Shown in pieces: positions 8,265 to 16,658 of a stretch of DNA of 64,000 nucleotides. The stretch spans positions 1-64,000 of the forward strand of contig JACPOB010000120.1 in the NCBI GenBank assembly GCA_016185145.1, written 5' to 3'. The notes under the pieces are model-generated. The model saw nothing but the letters and a program-made list of their open reading frames with translations. It was not told the origin of the DNA and searched no databases. The translations under genes were made by a program, and so were the position numbers. How positions within the stretch are numbered: the stretch's first letter is position 1; the number at the start of each line of letters is the position of its first letter. Origin of the DNA: Rhodospirillales bacterium (GTDB lineage Bacteria > Pseudomonadota > Alphaproteobacteria > Reyranellales > Reyranellaceae).

Positions 8265-8294
8265 GGGGCCGCAGCGGGCATCCGCTGCGGCCCC
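8265..8294 (+). terminator. Rho-independent terminator after the DUF3576 gene
   Basis: A perfect 13-bp GC-rich stem (ggggccgcagcgg / ccgctgcggcccc) with loop gcat is followed by agtcttttcc. Confidence 0.85.
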
Positions 8295-8335
8295 AGTCTT
8301 TTCCAGGCTAGACTCGCTTTTTTCGGGATCAGATC

Positions 8336-10945
8336 GTGTCTTCGACGCCCACCACATCCGCCGCGCCTGTGCGCTACAACTTCCGCGAAACCGAGGCCAA
8401 GTGGCAAAAGGCCTGGGAGGAGCGTCAGACCTTCCGCGCCCGCATGGATAAGGCGCGGCCCAAATATTATGTGCTCGAGATGTTCCCCTACCCGTCGGGG
8501 CGCATCCACATGGGCCACGTGCGCAACTATACGCAGGGCGACGTGATCGCCCGCTACAAGCGGGCCCGCGGCTTCAACGTGCTGCACCCGATGGGTTGGG
8601 ACGCCTTCGGCCTGCCGGCCGAGAATGCCGCCATGGAGAAGAAGGTCCATCCCAAGAAGTGGACCTACGAGAACATCGCCACCATGAAGGCGCAGCTGAA
8701 GTCGATGGGCCTGTCGCTCGACTGGAGCCGCGAGCTGGCAAGCTGCGATCCGAGCTACTACCGCCATCAGCAGAAGATGTTCCTGGACTTCTGGAAGGCG
8801 GGGCTGGCCTACCGCAAGGAGGCGTGGGTCAACTGGGATCCCGTCGACAATACCGTGCTGGCCAACGAGCAGGTGATCGAGGGCAAGGGCTGGCGCACCG
8901 GCGCGCCGGTCGAGCGGCGCAAGCTCACGCAATGGAACCTCAAGATCACGCACTTCGCCGACGAGCTGCTGGAGCGTCTCGATACGCTCAATCGCTGGCC
9001 GGAGAAGGTGCGCCTGATGCAGGCCAACTGGATCGGCAAGAGCCGCGGCGCCCGCGTGTTCTGGCAGCTGGCCGACGCCTCGGGCGAAGATCGCGGCAAG
9101 CTGGAAATCTTCACCACGCGGCCCGACACGCTGTACGGCGCTTCGTTCGCCGCGCTGTCGGCCGAGCATCCGATCGTCATCGATCTGGCGGAGAAGGATC
9201 CCGGCCTGCAACACTTCATCGCTGAATGCCGCAAGACCGGCACGGCGGCGGCCGAGCTCGAGACCGCCGAGAAGATCGGCTACAAGCTGCCGCTGGTCGC
9301 CAGGCATCCGTTGATGCCGGGCAAGACGCTGCCGGTCTATGCCGCCAACTTCGTGCTGATGGAGTACGGCACCGGCGCGATCTTCGGCTGCCCCGGCCAC
9401 GACGAGCGCGACCATGAGTTCGCGACGAAGTACGGCCTGCCGATCATCCCGGTGGTGATGCCCGAAGGCGCCGACGCCAAGAGCTTCAGCGTCGCCGCCG
9501 AGCCGTTCGTCGAGGACGGCGTGATCATCAACTCGGATTTCCTGGACGGCCTCACGGTCGAGGACGCCAAGGTCAAGGTCATCGAGCGGCTGGAGGAAAT
9601 GGGCGTCGGCAAGGGCACGACGCAGTACCGCCTGCGCGACTGGCTGGTGTCACGCCAGCGCTACTGGGGCTGCCCGATCCCGGCCATCCATTGCGAGAAA
9701 TGCGGCGTGGTGCCGGTGCCCGAGAAGGACCTGCCGGTCGAACTGCCGGAGGACGTCACCTTCGACCGCCCGGGCAATCCGCTCGATCGCCATCCGACCT
9801 GGAAGCACGTCGCCTGCCCGACCTGTGGCGGCGCGGCGCGGCGCGAGACCGACACCTTCGACACCTTCATCGATTCGAGCTGGTACTTCGACCGCTTCAC
9901 CTCGCCGTGGCTCGAGACGGCGCCGTTCGATCGCGAGGAGAACAACTACTGGATGCCCGTCGACCAGTATATCGGCGGCGTCGAGCACGCGATCCTGCAC
10001 CTGCTCTATTCGCGCTTCTGGACCCGCGCCATGCGCGAGGTGCAGATGACCAGCCGCGACGAGCCGTTCGAGGGACTGTTCACCCAGGGCATGGTCTGCC
10101 ACGAGACCTATCGCGCCGCCGACGGCTCCTGGCTGTTGCCGGAAGAGGTCGAGCGGCTGGACGGCGGCAAGGTGGTGCGCGCCTCCGACAAGAGCCCGGT
10201 CGAGGTCGGCCGCTCGGAGAAGATGTCCAAGTCGAAGAAGAACGTCGTCGACCCGGACCAGATCATCCACGACTACGGCGCCGACACCGCGCGCTGGTTC
10301 ATGCTGTCCGACAGTCCGCCCGAGCGCGACCTCGAGTGGACCGAAGCCGGCGTGACCGGCGCCTGGCGCTTCCAGCAGAGACTGTTCCGCATCGCCAGCG
10401 AGGCGATGGCCGAGCTGCCCGCCACCGGCACGCCCAAGCCCGCGTCCTTCTCCGACGCAGCGATGACGTTGCGCCGGGCCGCGCACAAGACCATCGCCGG
10501 CGTCTCGGCCGACATCGAGGCCTTCCACTTCAACAAGGCGGTGGCGCGGCTCTACGAACTCGCCAGCACCATCGACGGGCTGAAGCCCAAGGCCGCGGCC
10601 GAAAAATGGGCCAAGCGCGAGGCGCTGGAGATCTTCGTGCGGCTGACCGGGCCGATGACGCCGCACCTCGCCGAGGAGCTGTGGCAGGCGCTGGGGCACA
10701 AGTCGCTGCTGGCCGATTCGCCCTGGCCGCTGGCCGAGGACGCATTGCTGGTCGACGACACGGTGACCGTGGCGGTGCAGCTCAACGGCAAGCTGCGCGG
10801 CACGCTGCAATTGCCCAAGGACGCGGACAAGGCGGAGGCCGAGAAAGCGGCTTTGGCCCTGCCCGAGCTGGCGCGCGGCTTGGACGGCAAGACGCCCAAG
10901 CGGGTGATCGTGGTGCCGAACCGGATCGTCAACGTCGTGGTCTAG
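8336..10945 (+). CDS. leuS: Leucyl-tRNA synthetase
   Basis: The 869-residue class I synthetase charges tRNA-Leu with leucine using ATP in the cytosol. The HIGH signature appears as PSGRIHMGHVRN (about residue 50-60) and the KMSKS loop as SEKMSKSKKN (about residue 625). Between them lies the CP1 editing domain with the threonine-rich TTRPDTLYG stretch and the GCPGHDERD region. The C-terminus has an anticodon-binding domain and a small tail ending in RVIVVPNRIVNVVV. Length agrees with bacterial LeuRS. The chosen start is GTG at 8336; the conserved part begins at about residue 13 (YNFRETEAKWQKAWEE). It precedes holA by 119 bp occupied by a palindromic repeat. Confidence 0.97.
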   Translation: MSSTPTTSAAPVRYNFRETEAKWQKAWEERQTFRARMDKARPKYYVLEMFPYPSGRIHMGHVRNYTQGDVIARYKRARGFNVLHPMGWDAFGLPAENAAMEKKVHPKKWTYENIATMKAQLKSMGLSLDWSRELASCDPSYYRHQQKMFLDFWKAGLAYRKEAWVNWDPVDNTVLANEQVIEGKGWRTGAPVERRKLTQWNLKITHFADELLERLDTLNRWPEKVRLMQANWIGKSRGARVFWQLADASGEDRGKLEIFTTRPDTLYGASFAALSAEHPIVIDLAEKDPGLQHFIAECRKTGTAAAELETAEKIGYKLPLVARHPLMPGKTLPVYAANFVLMEYGTGAIFGCPGHDERDHEFATKYGLPIIPVVMPEGADAKSFSVAAEPFVEDGVIINSDFLDGLTVEDAKVKVIERLEEMGVGKGTTQYRLRDWLVSRQRYWGCPIPAIHCEKCGVVPVPEKDLPVELPEDVTFDRPGNPLDRHPTWKHVACPTCGGAARRETDTFDTFIDSSWYFDRFTSPWLETAPFDREENNYWMPVDQYIGGVEHAILHLLYSRFWTRAMREVQMTSRDEPFEGLFTQGMVCHETYRAADGSWLLPEEVERLDGGKVVRASDKSPVEVGRSEKMSKSKKNVVDPDQIIHDYGADTARWFMLSDSPPERDLEWTEAGVTGAWRFQQRLFRIASEAMAELPATGTPKPASFSDAAMTLRRAAHKTIAGVSADIEAFHFNKAVARLYELASTIDGLKPKAAAEKWAKREALEIFVRLTGPMTPHLAEELWQALGHKSLLADSPWPLAEDALLVDDTVTVAVQLNGKLRGTLQLPKDADKAEAEKAALALPELARGLDGKTPKRVIVVPNRIVNVVV

Positions 10946-10952
10946 AGGCACA

Positions 10953-11059
10953 CCTCACCCTGAGGAGCCGCGCATCGCGCGGCGTCTCGAAGGGTGGCAA
11001 ACCGCGTGGTATCACGTCCTTCGAGACGCGTCGCTACGCGACGCTCCTCAGGACGAGGT
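10953..11059. repeat. Palindromic intergenic repeat, family A
   Basis: An imperfect inverted repeat reads cctcaccctgaggagc...gtctcgaagggtgg on one arm and ccttcgagacg...gctcctcaggacgagg on the other. Copies occur at 19050-19157, 19419-19525 and 35305-35412. This copy fills the leuS-holA gap up to the holA start. Confidence 0.85.
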
Positions 11060-11064
11060 CCGTA

Positions 11065-12108
11065 TTGAAGATCGAGACGCGCCAGGTCGAAGCCTTCCTC
11101 AAGAAGCCGGATCCCAAGATCCGCGGCGTGGTCGTCTACGGCAATGACGACGGGCTCATCGCCGAGCGCGCGCTCACGCTGGCCAAGACCGTGTGCGAGG
11201 ACCTGAAGGATCCCTTCCGCGTCGTCGATATCGCGGGCGACGTCTTGAAGAACGATCCGGCGCGGCTTGCCGACGAGTTCGGCGCCATGTCGCTGATGGG
11301 CGGTCGGCGCGTCGTCCGGGTGCGGCCGGCGGGCGAGGAGACGACGGCGGCGCTGGAGAACCTGGTCGAGGCGGCGGCAGGCGACGCACTGGTCGTGATC
11401 GAGGGCGGCAACCTCACGCCGCGCTCGGGCCTGCGCACGCTCGCCGAGACCGAGGCCTGCCTGGCGGCGCTGCCCTGCTACATGGACAACGAGGCCGCCC
11501 TCGAAGGCCTGGTCGAGAGCGCCGCCCGGGCACAGGGCCTCTCCGTCGAGCCCGATGCCTTGGAATGGATCGTCGAGCGGCTGGGCGGCGATCGCGGCCA
11601 GAGCCGCAGCGAGATCGACAAACTGTTGCTCTACAAGGAAGGCGACGGAGCCAAGACGGTCTCGCTCGACGATGCGCTCGCCGTGCTGGGCGACACCGCC
11701 GCCATCGGCGTCGACGACGTCGTCGCCGCCACCTTCGACGGCGAGCTCGCGGCCCTCGACCGCGCACTCGACCGCGTCTTCGCCGAAGGCGGCAATCCCG
11801 TGCAGCTCGTGCGCGCCCTGCAGCGCCACACCGACCAGCTCCATCTGGTGGCGGGCCACGCCGCCAACGGCGGCAACCTCGAAGGCGCGATGTTCAAGGC
11901 GCGCGGCCTGCCGCGCGGCGGGCCGGTGCGCCAGCGCTTCGAACGCCATCTGCGCGCCTGGCCTCTCGGCCGCCTCGGCTCTGCCCTGCAGGTGATCCTG
12001 AAGGCCGAGCAGGAGTGCAAGTCGACGGGCTATCCCGACGAGGTGATTGCGCGCAGGCTGTGCCTGGCGCTGGCGTCGTCGGCCCGGTCGGCCCGCCAGC
12101 GCCGCTGA
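11065..12108 (+). CDS. holA: DNA polymerase III delta subunit
   Basis: The 347-residue product is the clamp-loader delta subunit, which opens the beta sliding clamp as part of the delta/delta-prime/tau-gamma complex. The N-terminal VVVYGNDDGLIAERAL is the degenerate nucleotide-fold start typical of HolA. GGRRVVRVRPAG, VVIEGGNLTPRSGLR and the C-terminal helical collar (NPVQLVRALQRHTDQL, RGGPVRQRFERHLRAW) follow the family order. The only sensible start in frame is TTG at 11065 (TTGAAGATCGAG), six bases after the end of the family A repeat. The frame upstream runs through the repeat and leuS and is a shadow. Expression may depend on read-through from leuS across the palindrome. Confidence 0.93.
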   Translation: MKIETRQVEAFLKKPDPKIRGVVVYGNDDGLIAERALTLAKTVCEDLKDPFRVVDIAGDVLKNDPARLADEFGAMSLMGGRRVVRVRPAGEETTAALENLVEAAAGDALVVIEGGNLTPRSGLRTLAETEACLAALPCYMDNEAALEGLVESAARAQGLSVEPDALEWIVERLGGDRGQSRSEIDKLLLYKEGDGAKTVSLDDALAVLGDTAAIGVDDVVAATFDGELAALDRALDRVFAEGGNPVQLVRALQRHTDQLHLVAGHAANGGNLEGAMFKARGLPRGGPVRQRFERHLRAWPLGRLGSALQVILKAEQECKSTGYPDEVIARRLCLALASSARSARQRR

Positions 12109-12121
12109 CGCGGAGGAAACC

Positions 12122-13093
12122 ATGAAGCTTGGACTCGTCGCTCTTCTGGCAGCCGCGCTGTTGCCGGCGGCGGCAATCGCCCAGACATCGACGGCCGACA
12201 TCGCCCAACGCACCGAGCTTCATGCCATCCCGAGCATGACCTTGAGCGACGGCGACTTCCTCACCGGCAAGGACGGCACCGCGGTGACGGTGACCGGCCA
12301 GCTCCGCGTCGCCCAAGGGACGGGGCGTCTGCCTGTCGTCGTGCTGATGCACGGCTCGGGCGGCATGGGACCGAACATCGATGCCTGGAGCCGGCTGTTC
12401 AACGCCATGGGCGCGTCGACCTTCGCCATCGACGGCTTCACCGGCCGCGGCCTGGTCTCGACGTCCAGTAACCAGGCCCAGCTCGGCCGGCTGAACTTCA
12501 TCCTCGACATCTATCGTTCGCTCGACATCCTGGCCAGGCATCCCCGGGTCGACCCGCAGCGCATTGTGCTGATGGGATTCTCGCGCGGCGGCCAGGCAGC
12601 GCTGTTCGCGAGCCTCGCGCGCTTCCACAAGATGTGGAACAAGTCGGGCGCTGCATTTGCGGCCTACATCCCGTTCTACCCCGACTGCTCGACGAGCTAC
12701 ATCGACGACACCGATGTCGGCACGACGCCCATCCGGATATTCCACGGCATCGCCGACGACTACAATCCGGTCGCCTCTTGCAAGGCCTACATGGCGCGCC
12801 TGAAGAGTGCGGGGCGGGACATCGAACTCACCGAATATGCCGACGGCCAGCACGGCTTCGACACACCTTTGGGACCGCCGGTGGTGGTCGCCAAGGGCTC
12901 GCAGACGGTGCGCGCCTGCACCATCAAGGAAGGGCCGGCCGGCGTGCTGGTCAACACGGCGACCGGTGCACCCTTCGCCTACACCGATGCCTGCGTGCAG
13001 CTCGACCCGCATGTCGGCCGCAATGCCGCCGCCACCGCCGCCGCGCAGGCAGCGGTCGGCGACTTCGTGCGTACGCTGTTCAAGCTGAAGTAG
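12122..13093 (+). CDS. Secreted alpha/beta hydrolase, dienelactone-hydrolase-like
   Basis: The 323-residue protein starts with a signal peptide (MKLGLVALLAAALLPAAAIA, cleavage near AIAQ). It shows the dienelactone hydrolase fold: VVVLMHGSGGMGP near residue 72, nucleophile elbow GFSRGG with Ser154, an acid residue around HGIADDYNP, and the catalytic histidine in DGQHGFD. The substrate is unknown; related proteins hydrolyse esters or lactones. A good ribosome site (ggagg) precedes ATG 12122, 13 bases after holA, so the pair may be co-transcribed. It converges on the encapsulin gene with a 1-bp gap. Confidence 0.85.
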   Translation: MKLGLVALLAAALLPAAAIAQTSTADIAQRTELHAIPSMTLSDGDFLTGKDGTAVTVTGQLRVAQGTGRLPVVVLMHGSGGMGPNIDAWSRLFNAMGASTFAIDGFTGRGLVSTSSNQAQLGRLNFILDIYRSLDILARHPRVDPQRIVLMGFSRGGQAALFASLARFHKMWNKSGAAFAAYIPFYPDCSTSYIDDTDVGTTPIRIFHGIADDYNPVASCKAYMARLKSAGRDIELTEYADGQHGFDTPLGPPVVVAKGSQTVRACTIKEGPAGVLVNTATGAPFAYTDACVQLDPHVGRNAAATAAAQAAVGDFVRTLFKLK

Positions 13094-13094
13094 G

Positions 13095-13916
13095 TCAGCC
13101 CTTCTTGCCGCCGCCGGTGAGAGGAATGGCGGCCTGGTCGGTCAGGACCAGGAAGGTGAAGCTCTCCTCGATGTAGAGCCGCACGCGCTCCAGGTCGTGG
13201 TCGAGATAGCCGATCGAGAAGTCCTGGCCGACCGAGAGCTCGAAGTCGCCGCCACGCTTGGACAGCACGAGGCCGCCGTCGAGCCCGGCCGCCCAGACGA
13301 TCTCGCCGTCGACCAGCCGCTGGACGTGATTCAGGATCGGATAGCCGCTGTCGGTCCGTGCGGCGAGGTCCTTGTAGAGCTGCTCGTTCAGTACAACGGC
13401 GAAGGGGCCTTCGATGCCGTCATCGCGCAGCTTGGTCAGTGCGGCCGACACCGCGCCCGGATAGTCGGCGTGGCTGGTGCCGAGCGGCACCGCGCTGGAC
13501 GCCGAAGCTTCGCAAATGCCGGTGATGTGGGCGGCCTTGTAGCCGTGGAAGATCGCGCGGTCCTCGGCGATGGCGATCTGGCGCGCCGCGGCGATCACCG
13601 GATCGAGGTCCGGATCGCGCGCGCCGCGATCGATGGCATCGAGCTCCGCGCGCGCCACCTCGAAGGGAATGCGCAGCTCGACCAGCGGCTGGATGCGGCG
13701 CAGCCGCGCCTGCACATCGGGCCCATTCGCCGGCGATGCGATGGGATCGGCACGGCCGAGCTCGACCTCGGATTCGTCCCAGCCCAGCGGGCCGCGGAAG
13801 TCGACGACGCGACGCCCGGCCAGCATGCCGCGCAGGGTGCGTTTGGCTTCCTTCTCGATCTCTTCCCAGCCGGCTTCGGTGATCGGCGCGCGATCACGGA
13901 AAAGATGGTTCTTCAT
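13095..13916 (-). CDS. Encapsulin shell protein, family 1
   Basis: The 273-residue protein is the HK97-fold shell subunit of an encapsulin nanocompartment. Recognisable blocks are the N-terminal MKNHLFRDRAPITEAGW, which packs cargo peptide inside the shell, then RRVVDFRGPLGWDESEVELG, the P-domain and E-loop region, and the C-terminal SFTFLVLTDQAAIPL. Sixty copies are expected to form a roughly 24-nm shell. The ATG overlaps the stop of the upstream ferritin-like gene (13913-13916), so shell and cargo are translationally coupled. Together they store iron as mineral and limit oxidative damage. Confidence 0.95.
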   Translation of the reverse strand: MKNHLFRDRAPITEAGWEEIEKEAKRTLRGMLAGRRVVDFRGPLGWDESEVELGRADPIASPANGPDVQARLRRIQPLVELRIPFEVARAELDAIDRGARDPDLDPVIAAARQIAIAEDRAIFHGYKAAHITGICEASASSAVPLGTSHADYPGAVSAALTKLRDDGIEGPFAVVLNEQLYKDLAARTDSGYPILNHVQRLVDGEIVWAAGLDGGLVLSKRGGDFELSVGQDFSIGYLDHDLERVRLYIEESFTFLVLTDQAAIPLTGGGKKG

Positions 13917-14314
13917 TTCGCACTCTCCCCCTTGTCCGATCGCAGACTGCCGATGCCCAGGCTGCCGTCGTCATCATTCGCGCCGGCGCCGGCGATGTCG
14001 CCGCCGCCCTTGTCCTCCATGATCGCCTCGATACCGGTGATCGGCCCGTCAGTGAACAGGAAAGTCTCGAGATGCCGCGACAACGTCGGATCGCTGCGGC
14101 GCAACCATTCCAGGGCCATCGCCGCGTGCTCCTTCTCCTCGTCGCGATTGTGCTCGAGAATGGCGCGCAGCTCGGCATTGTCGGTCGCCTTGGCGCGCTG
14201 ATTGTACCAGTCGACGGCCTCCAGCTCCTCCATCAGCGAGACGATGGCGCGGTGCTGATCGATGACCTGCGGTCCGAGCTTGCCGGCGTCCTCGTGCAGC
14301 GATTCGCTAGACAT
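13913..14314 (-). CDS. Encapsulated ferritin-like protein (EncFtn)
   Basis: The 133-residue cargo is a half-ferritin that forms ring-shaped decamers with ferroxidase sites at subunit interfaces. Residues matching the Rhodospirillum rubrum EncFtn metal site are present with a two-residue offset: Glu30, Trp36-Tyr37, Glu60 and His63 (in RDEEKEHAAM). After a flexible linker (GGGDIAGAGANDDD) the C-terminus carries the shell-targeting peptide GSLGIGSLRSDK. The start is ATG 14314 behind ggaggttttt; the longer frame to 14452 has no family match. It oxidises Fe(II) and hands it to the shell lumen. No regulator is visible in the 165 bp upstream. Confidence 0.94.
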   Translation of the reverse strand: MSSESLHEDAGKLGPQVIDQHRAIVSLMEELEAVDWYNQRAKATDNAELRAILEHNRDEEKEHAAMALEWLRRSDPTLSRHLETFLFTDGPITGIEAIMEDKGGGDIAGAGANDDDGSLGIGSLRSDKGESAK

Positions 14315-14479
14315 GGAAAAACCTCCGACGTTCGCGCGAACACTAGTCCGCCCGGCTGGATCGGTAAACGTTGCCTTCTGTTCGCTGGTTGCAGACCTGC
14401 CTGGAGCATTAGTCCGGTCGTCGAGCGGAACGCACGCATGGTCGCCGTGCACGGTGCGATCGACGCCAAGAGGCGGCCG

Positions 14480-14896
14480 TTAGCGAAACGGATCGAGGAT
14501 GGTCAGATCGCCGATGCGTCGTCCATGGCTCATGTCTTCCGACAGAAGCAGCCGACAGCCAAGCGCCTGGGCCGCTGCAATGATGGCGCTGTCCCAATAG
14601 GAGAAGCCGTGCGCCCGATCGATCTCCAATGCCGACGTCACGATGGCGAGCGAGATCTCCTGTACGGGAAATCGCGACCAGGCGCGGACCAATCCCGACG
14701 CGATATCGTGCGGCAGGGCATCGCGGCGGGTCGAGCGCGTCGCCTGGACATAGAATTCCTGGAGCACCTGCGCTGAAAGGCCAAGATCGTCCGCCGCCAA
14801 CAGTGCAACGGCGCGGTCGCGCTTGGCTGCCTCGGCGGGATCGCGGCTGATCGAATAGAGCAGGATGTTGGTATCGATGAAGCGACGCGCGGGCAT
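14480..14896 (-). CDS. PIN-domain toxin (VapC-like)
   Basis: The 138-residue protein is a PIN-fold ribonuclease of the VapC type. The acidic metal ligands are visible: Asp8 (RRFIDTNILLYS), Glu47 (VLQEFYVQ), Asp102 (SYWDSAII) and Asp121 (LLSEDMSHG). Targets of relatives are tRNAs or rRNA, cleaved in a Mg-dependent manner. Its start lies 6 bp downstream of the antitoxin stop, so the two form a toxin-antitoxin operon with antitoxin first. Length and motif spacing look intact. Confidence 0.9.
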   Translation of the reverse strand: MPARRFIDTNILLYSISRDPAEAAKRDRAVALLAADDLGLSAQVLQEFYVQATRSTRRDALPHDIASGLVRAWSRFPVQEISLAIVTSALEIDRAHGFSYWDSAIIAAAQALGCRLLLSEDMSHGRRIGDLTILDPFR

Positions 14897-14902
14897 CGCT
14901 GT

Positions 14903-15139
14903 TCAGCGCCGACGGTCGTGAATTTCGTCGCGAGGCAACCGATCACTGGCGCTGAATGCAACAACTCGATCACGCAGCGAGCGCTCGAGCTTCTCCAGAC
15001 GCTCGAACTCGGATTCGCTTCCCGCGAGATCGACCAGGTAGCGCTTCACCAAGGCCGAGACGGATGTTTCCAGTTCGGCGGCACGTATGCGGGCTCGCCG
15101 ATAGGTCTCATCGTCCAGTGTGACTGTGATATTCTTCAC
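14903..15139 (-). CDS. Ribbon-helix-helix antitoxin
   Basis: The 78-residue protein begins VKNITVTLDDETYRRARIRA, a classic ribbon-helix-helix beta strand and first helix that binds its own operator as a dimer. The charged C-terminus (ESEFERLEKLERSLRDR) should wrap the PIN toxin active site. The start is GTG at 15139, matching the MKNITVTLDDE-type beginning of relatives. The upstream frame continues into the MATE gene and is rejected. The operator should lie in the 32 bp before the start. Confidence 0.85.
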   Translation of the reverse strand: MKNITVTLDDETYRRARIRAAELETSVSALVKRYLVDLAGSESEFERLEKLERSLRDRVVAFSASDRLPRDEIHDRRR

Positions 15140-15171
15140 AGTTCCACATATATGCTGCAGCCGGTAGTTCT

Positions 15172-16527
15172 TCAACAGCCCTTTAGCCATCGAAACCTTG
15201 CCCGCATGGCGACGAGCAGGCCGGCACCGAACGCGCCGATACCGACAGCGACCGCAGCGAAGGCGAGGATGGCGCTGCCGGCGAGCGCCAAGGCGAGCCA
15301 GGCGCCGCCGACGATCAGCACGAGGCGCAGCGCCGCCAGGGCAAACGGCTTGCCGACGAAGCCGATGCCGAGGCAGGCGAAGTAGCAGGCGAGACCCGCG
15401 CCGGTCAGCGGGAACACGGCGGCCTGGCTGAGGAGGTAGAGCGCGCCGATGTCCCGGATCACGGGGTCGGAAGTGAAGAGTCCCATCCACTGTCGGCCGA
15501 ACAGGGCGACGACCGTGAAGACGAGGCCGATGGCCGCCGCCACCGCGGCACCCGTCCAGGCCGCGCGCTCGGCGCGCGCGAAGTCTCGCGCCCCCGCGGC
15601 CGTCGCCACCATGGTGATGACGGCCGAGCCGAAGGCAAAGGTGATGGGATACTGCAGCAGCTCCAGGCGGTTGGCCGCGCCGTAGGCGGCGACGGCGGAG
15701 CTGCCCAACGCGGAGATGATGCCGGCGACGAAGAAGGTCGAGACCTGGAAGAGGGTGGCGGCGGCAGCCGACACGACGCCAACGCCCAGAATGGCCGCCG
15801 CCTCGTCACGGCGCAGGCGGATGGCGTCGAGGCGCAGCCGGACCAGGGCCTGACGCGACAACAGATGAACGAGCAGCACGGTCGCGCCGACGCCGTAGGC
15901 GGCCACCGCCGCCAGCGCCGCGCCGACGATGCCCAACGCCGGAAAGGGACCCCAGCCCAGGATCAGCGCCGGCGACAGGGCGAGATGGAAGGCCTCGCCG
16001 ATGGCGATGGCGAAGGCCGGCACCATCATGTTGCCGGCGCCGCGCGAGACGTTGGCCAGAAGGTTCATCAACCAGACGAGGACCGCGCCGCCGAACATCA
16101 CGGCGCCATAGAGCACCGCCATCTCGACCGGCCCAGCGGCGAGGCCCATGGCGCCGTAGAGGGTGGGACCGGCGGCCAGCATCAAGGCCGTCGTAAGCGC
16201 CCCGCCGATCAGCGCAATCGCGACGGCGACGCCGGCGAGCGATGCCGCGCGCGCGTGATCGCCGGCGCCCAGGGCACGGCCGATCGCCGAGGAGACGCCC
16301 GAGCCGACGCCCGATGCGGTCGCCGTCTGCAGGATCAGGAACAGCGGGAACACGACGGCGACACCTGCCAGCGCATCGCCGCCCAGCCACGACACGAAGA
16401 TCGCGTCGGCCGTCAGGAAGGTGATGCGAGCGGCAGCCTCGCCGATGTTGGGTGCCGCGAGCGACAGCAGCAACGGCAGGACGGGTGCTTCGAGAATGCG
16501 TTGGGTGCGACTGGACAGGACGGCCAT
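15172..16527 (-). CDS. MATE family efflux transporter
   Basis: The 451-residue protein has twelve predicted membrane segments in two six-helix bundles. It matches the MATE family in the N-terminal APNIGEAAARITFLTADAIF and ALAGVAVVFPLFLILQ blocks and the corresponding second-half block FQVSTFFVAGIISALGSSAV. MATE proteins export cationic drugs or metabolites using Na+ or H+ gradients. The substrate cannot be read from sequence. It sits upstream of the toxin-antitoxin pair on the same strand, but the 32-bp gap suggests a separate promoter for the antitoxin. Confidence 0.9.
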   Translation of the reverse strand: MAVLSSRTQRILEAPVLPLLLSLAAPNIGEAAARITFLTADAIFVSWLGGDALAGVAVVFPLFLILQTATASGVGSGVSSAIGRALGAGDHARAASLAGVAVAIALIGGALTTALMLAAGPTLYGAMGLAAGPVEMAVLYGAVMFGGAVLVWLMNLLANVSRGAGNMMVPAFAIAIGEAFHLALSPALILGWGPFPALGIVGAALAAVAAYGVGATVLLVHLLSRQALVRLRLDAIRLRRDEAAAILGVGVVSAAAATLFQVSTFFVAGIISALGSSAVAAYGAANRLELLQYPITFAFGSAVITMVATAAGARDFARAERAAWTGAAVAAAIGLVFTVVALFGRQWMGLFTSDPVIRDIGALYLLSQAAVFPLTGAGLACYFACLGIGFVGKPFALAALRLVLIVGGAWLALALAGSAILAFAAVAVGIGAFGAGLLVAMRARFRWLKGC

Positions 16528-16589
16528 GACGCCAAGGTGAGAGCGTCGCGTCGGCTGGTCGATTACCTCGCCGGTAATTCCCTCACGTT

Positions 16590-16657
16590 GTCATCCCGAG
16601 CGCAGCGAGGGACCTTTTGTGTGGTCTTAAAGGTCCCTCGCTGCGCTCGGGATGACA
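16590..16657. repeat. Palindromic intergenic repeat, family B
   Basis: A near-perfect inverted repeat: gtcatcccgagcgcagcgag ggacctttt, a short loop, then aaggtccctcgctgcgctcg ggatgaca. A related, more degenerate copy is at 60371-60438. It touches the parB stop. Confidence 0.85.
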
Positions 16658-16658
16658 G

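Noticed and set aside
7613..9415. 600-codon minus-strand frame opposite the lipoprotein gene and leuS
   Set aside because: Antisense shadow: it crosses a terminator and a promoter region and lacks domain signatures.
9691..11064. Upstream extension of the holA frame to 9691
   Set aside because: It lies within leuS in another frame and then through a palindrome; HolA homology begins at TTG 11065.
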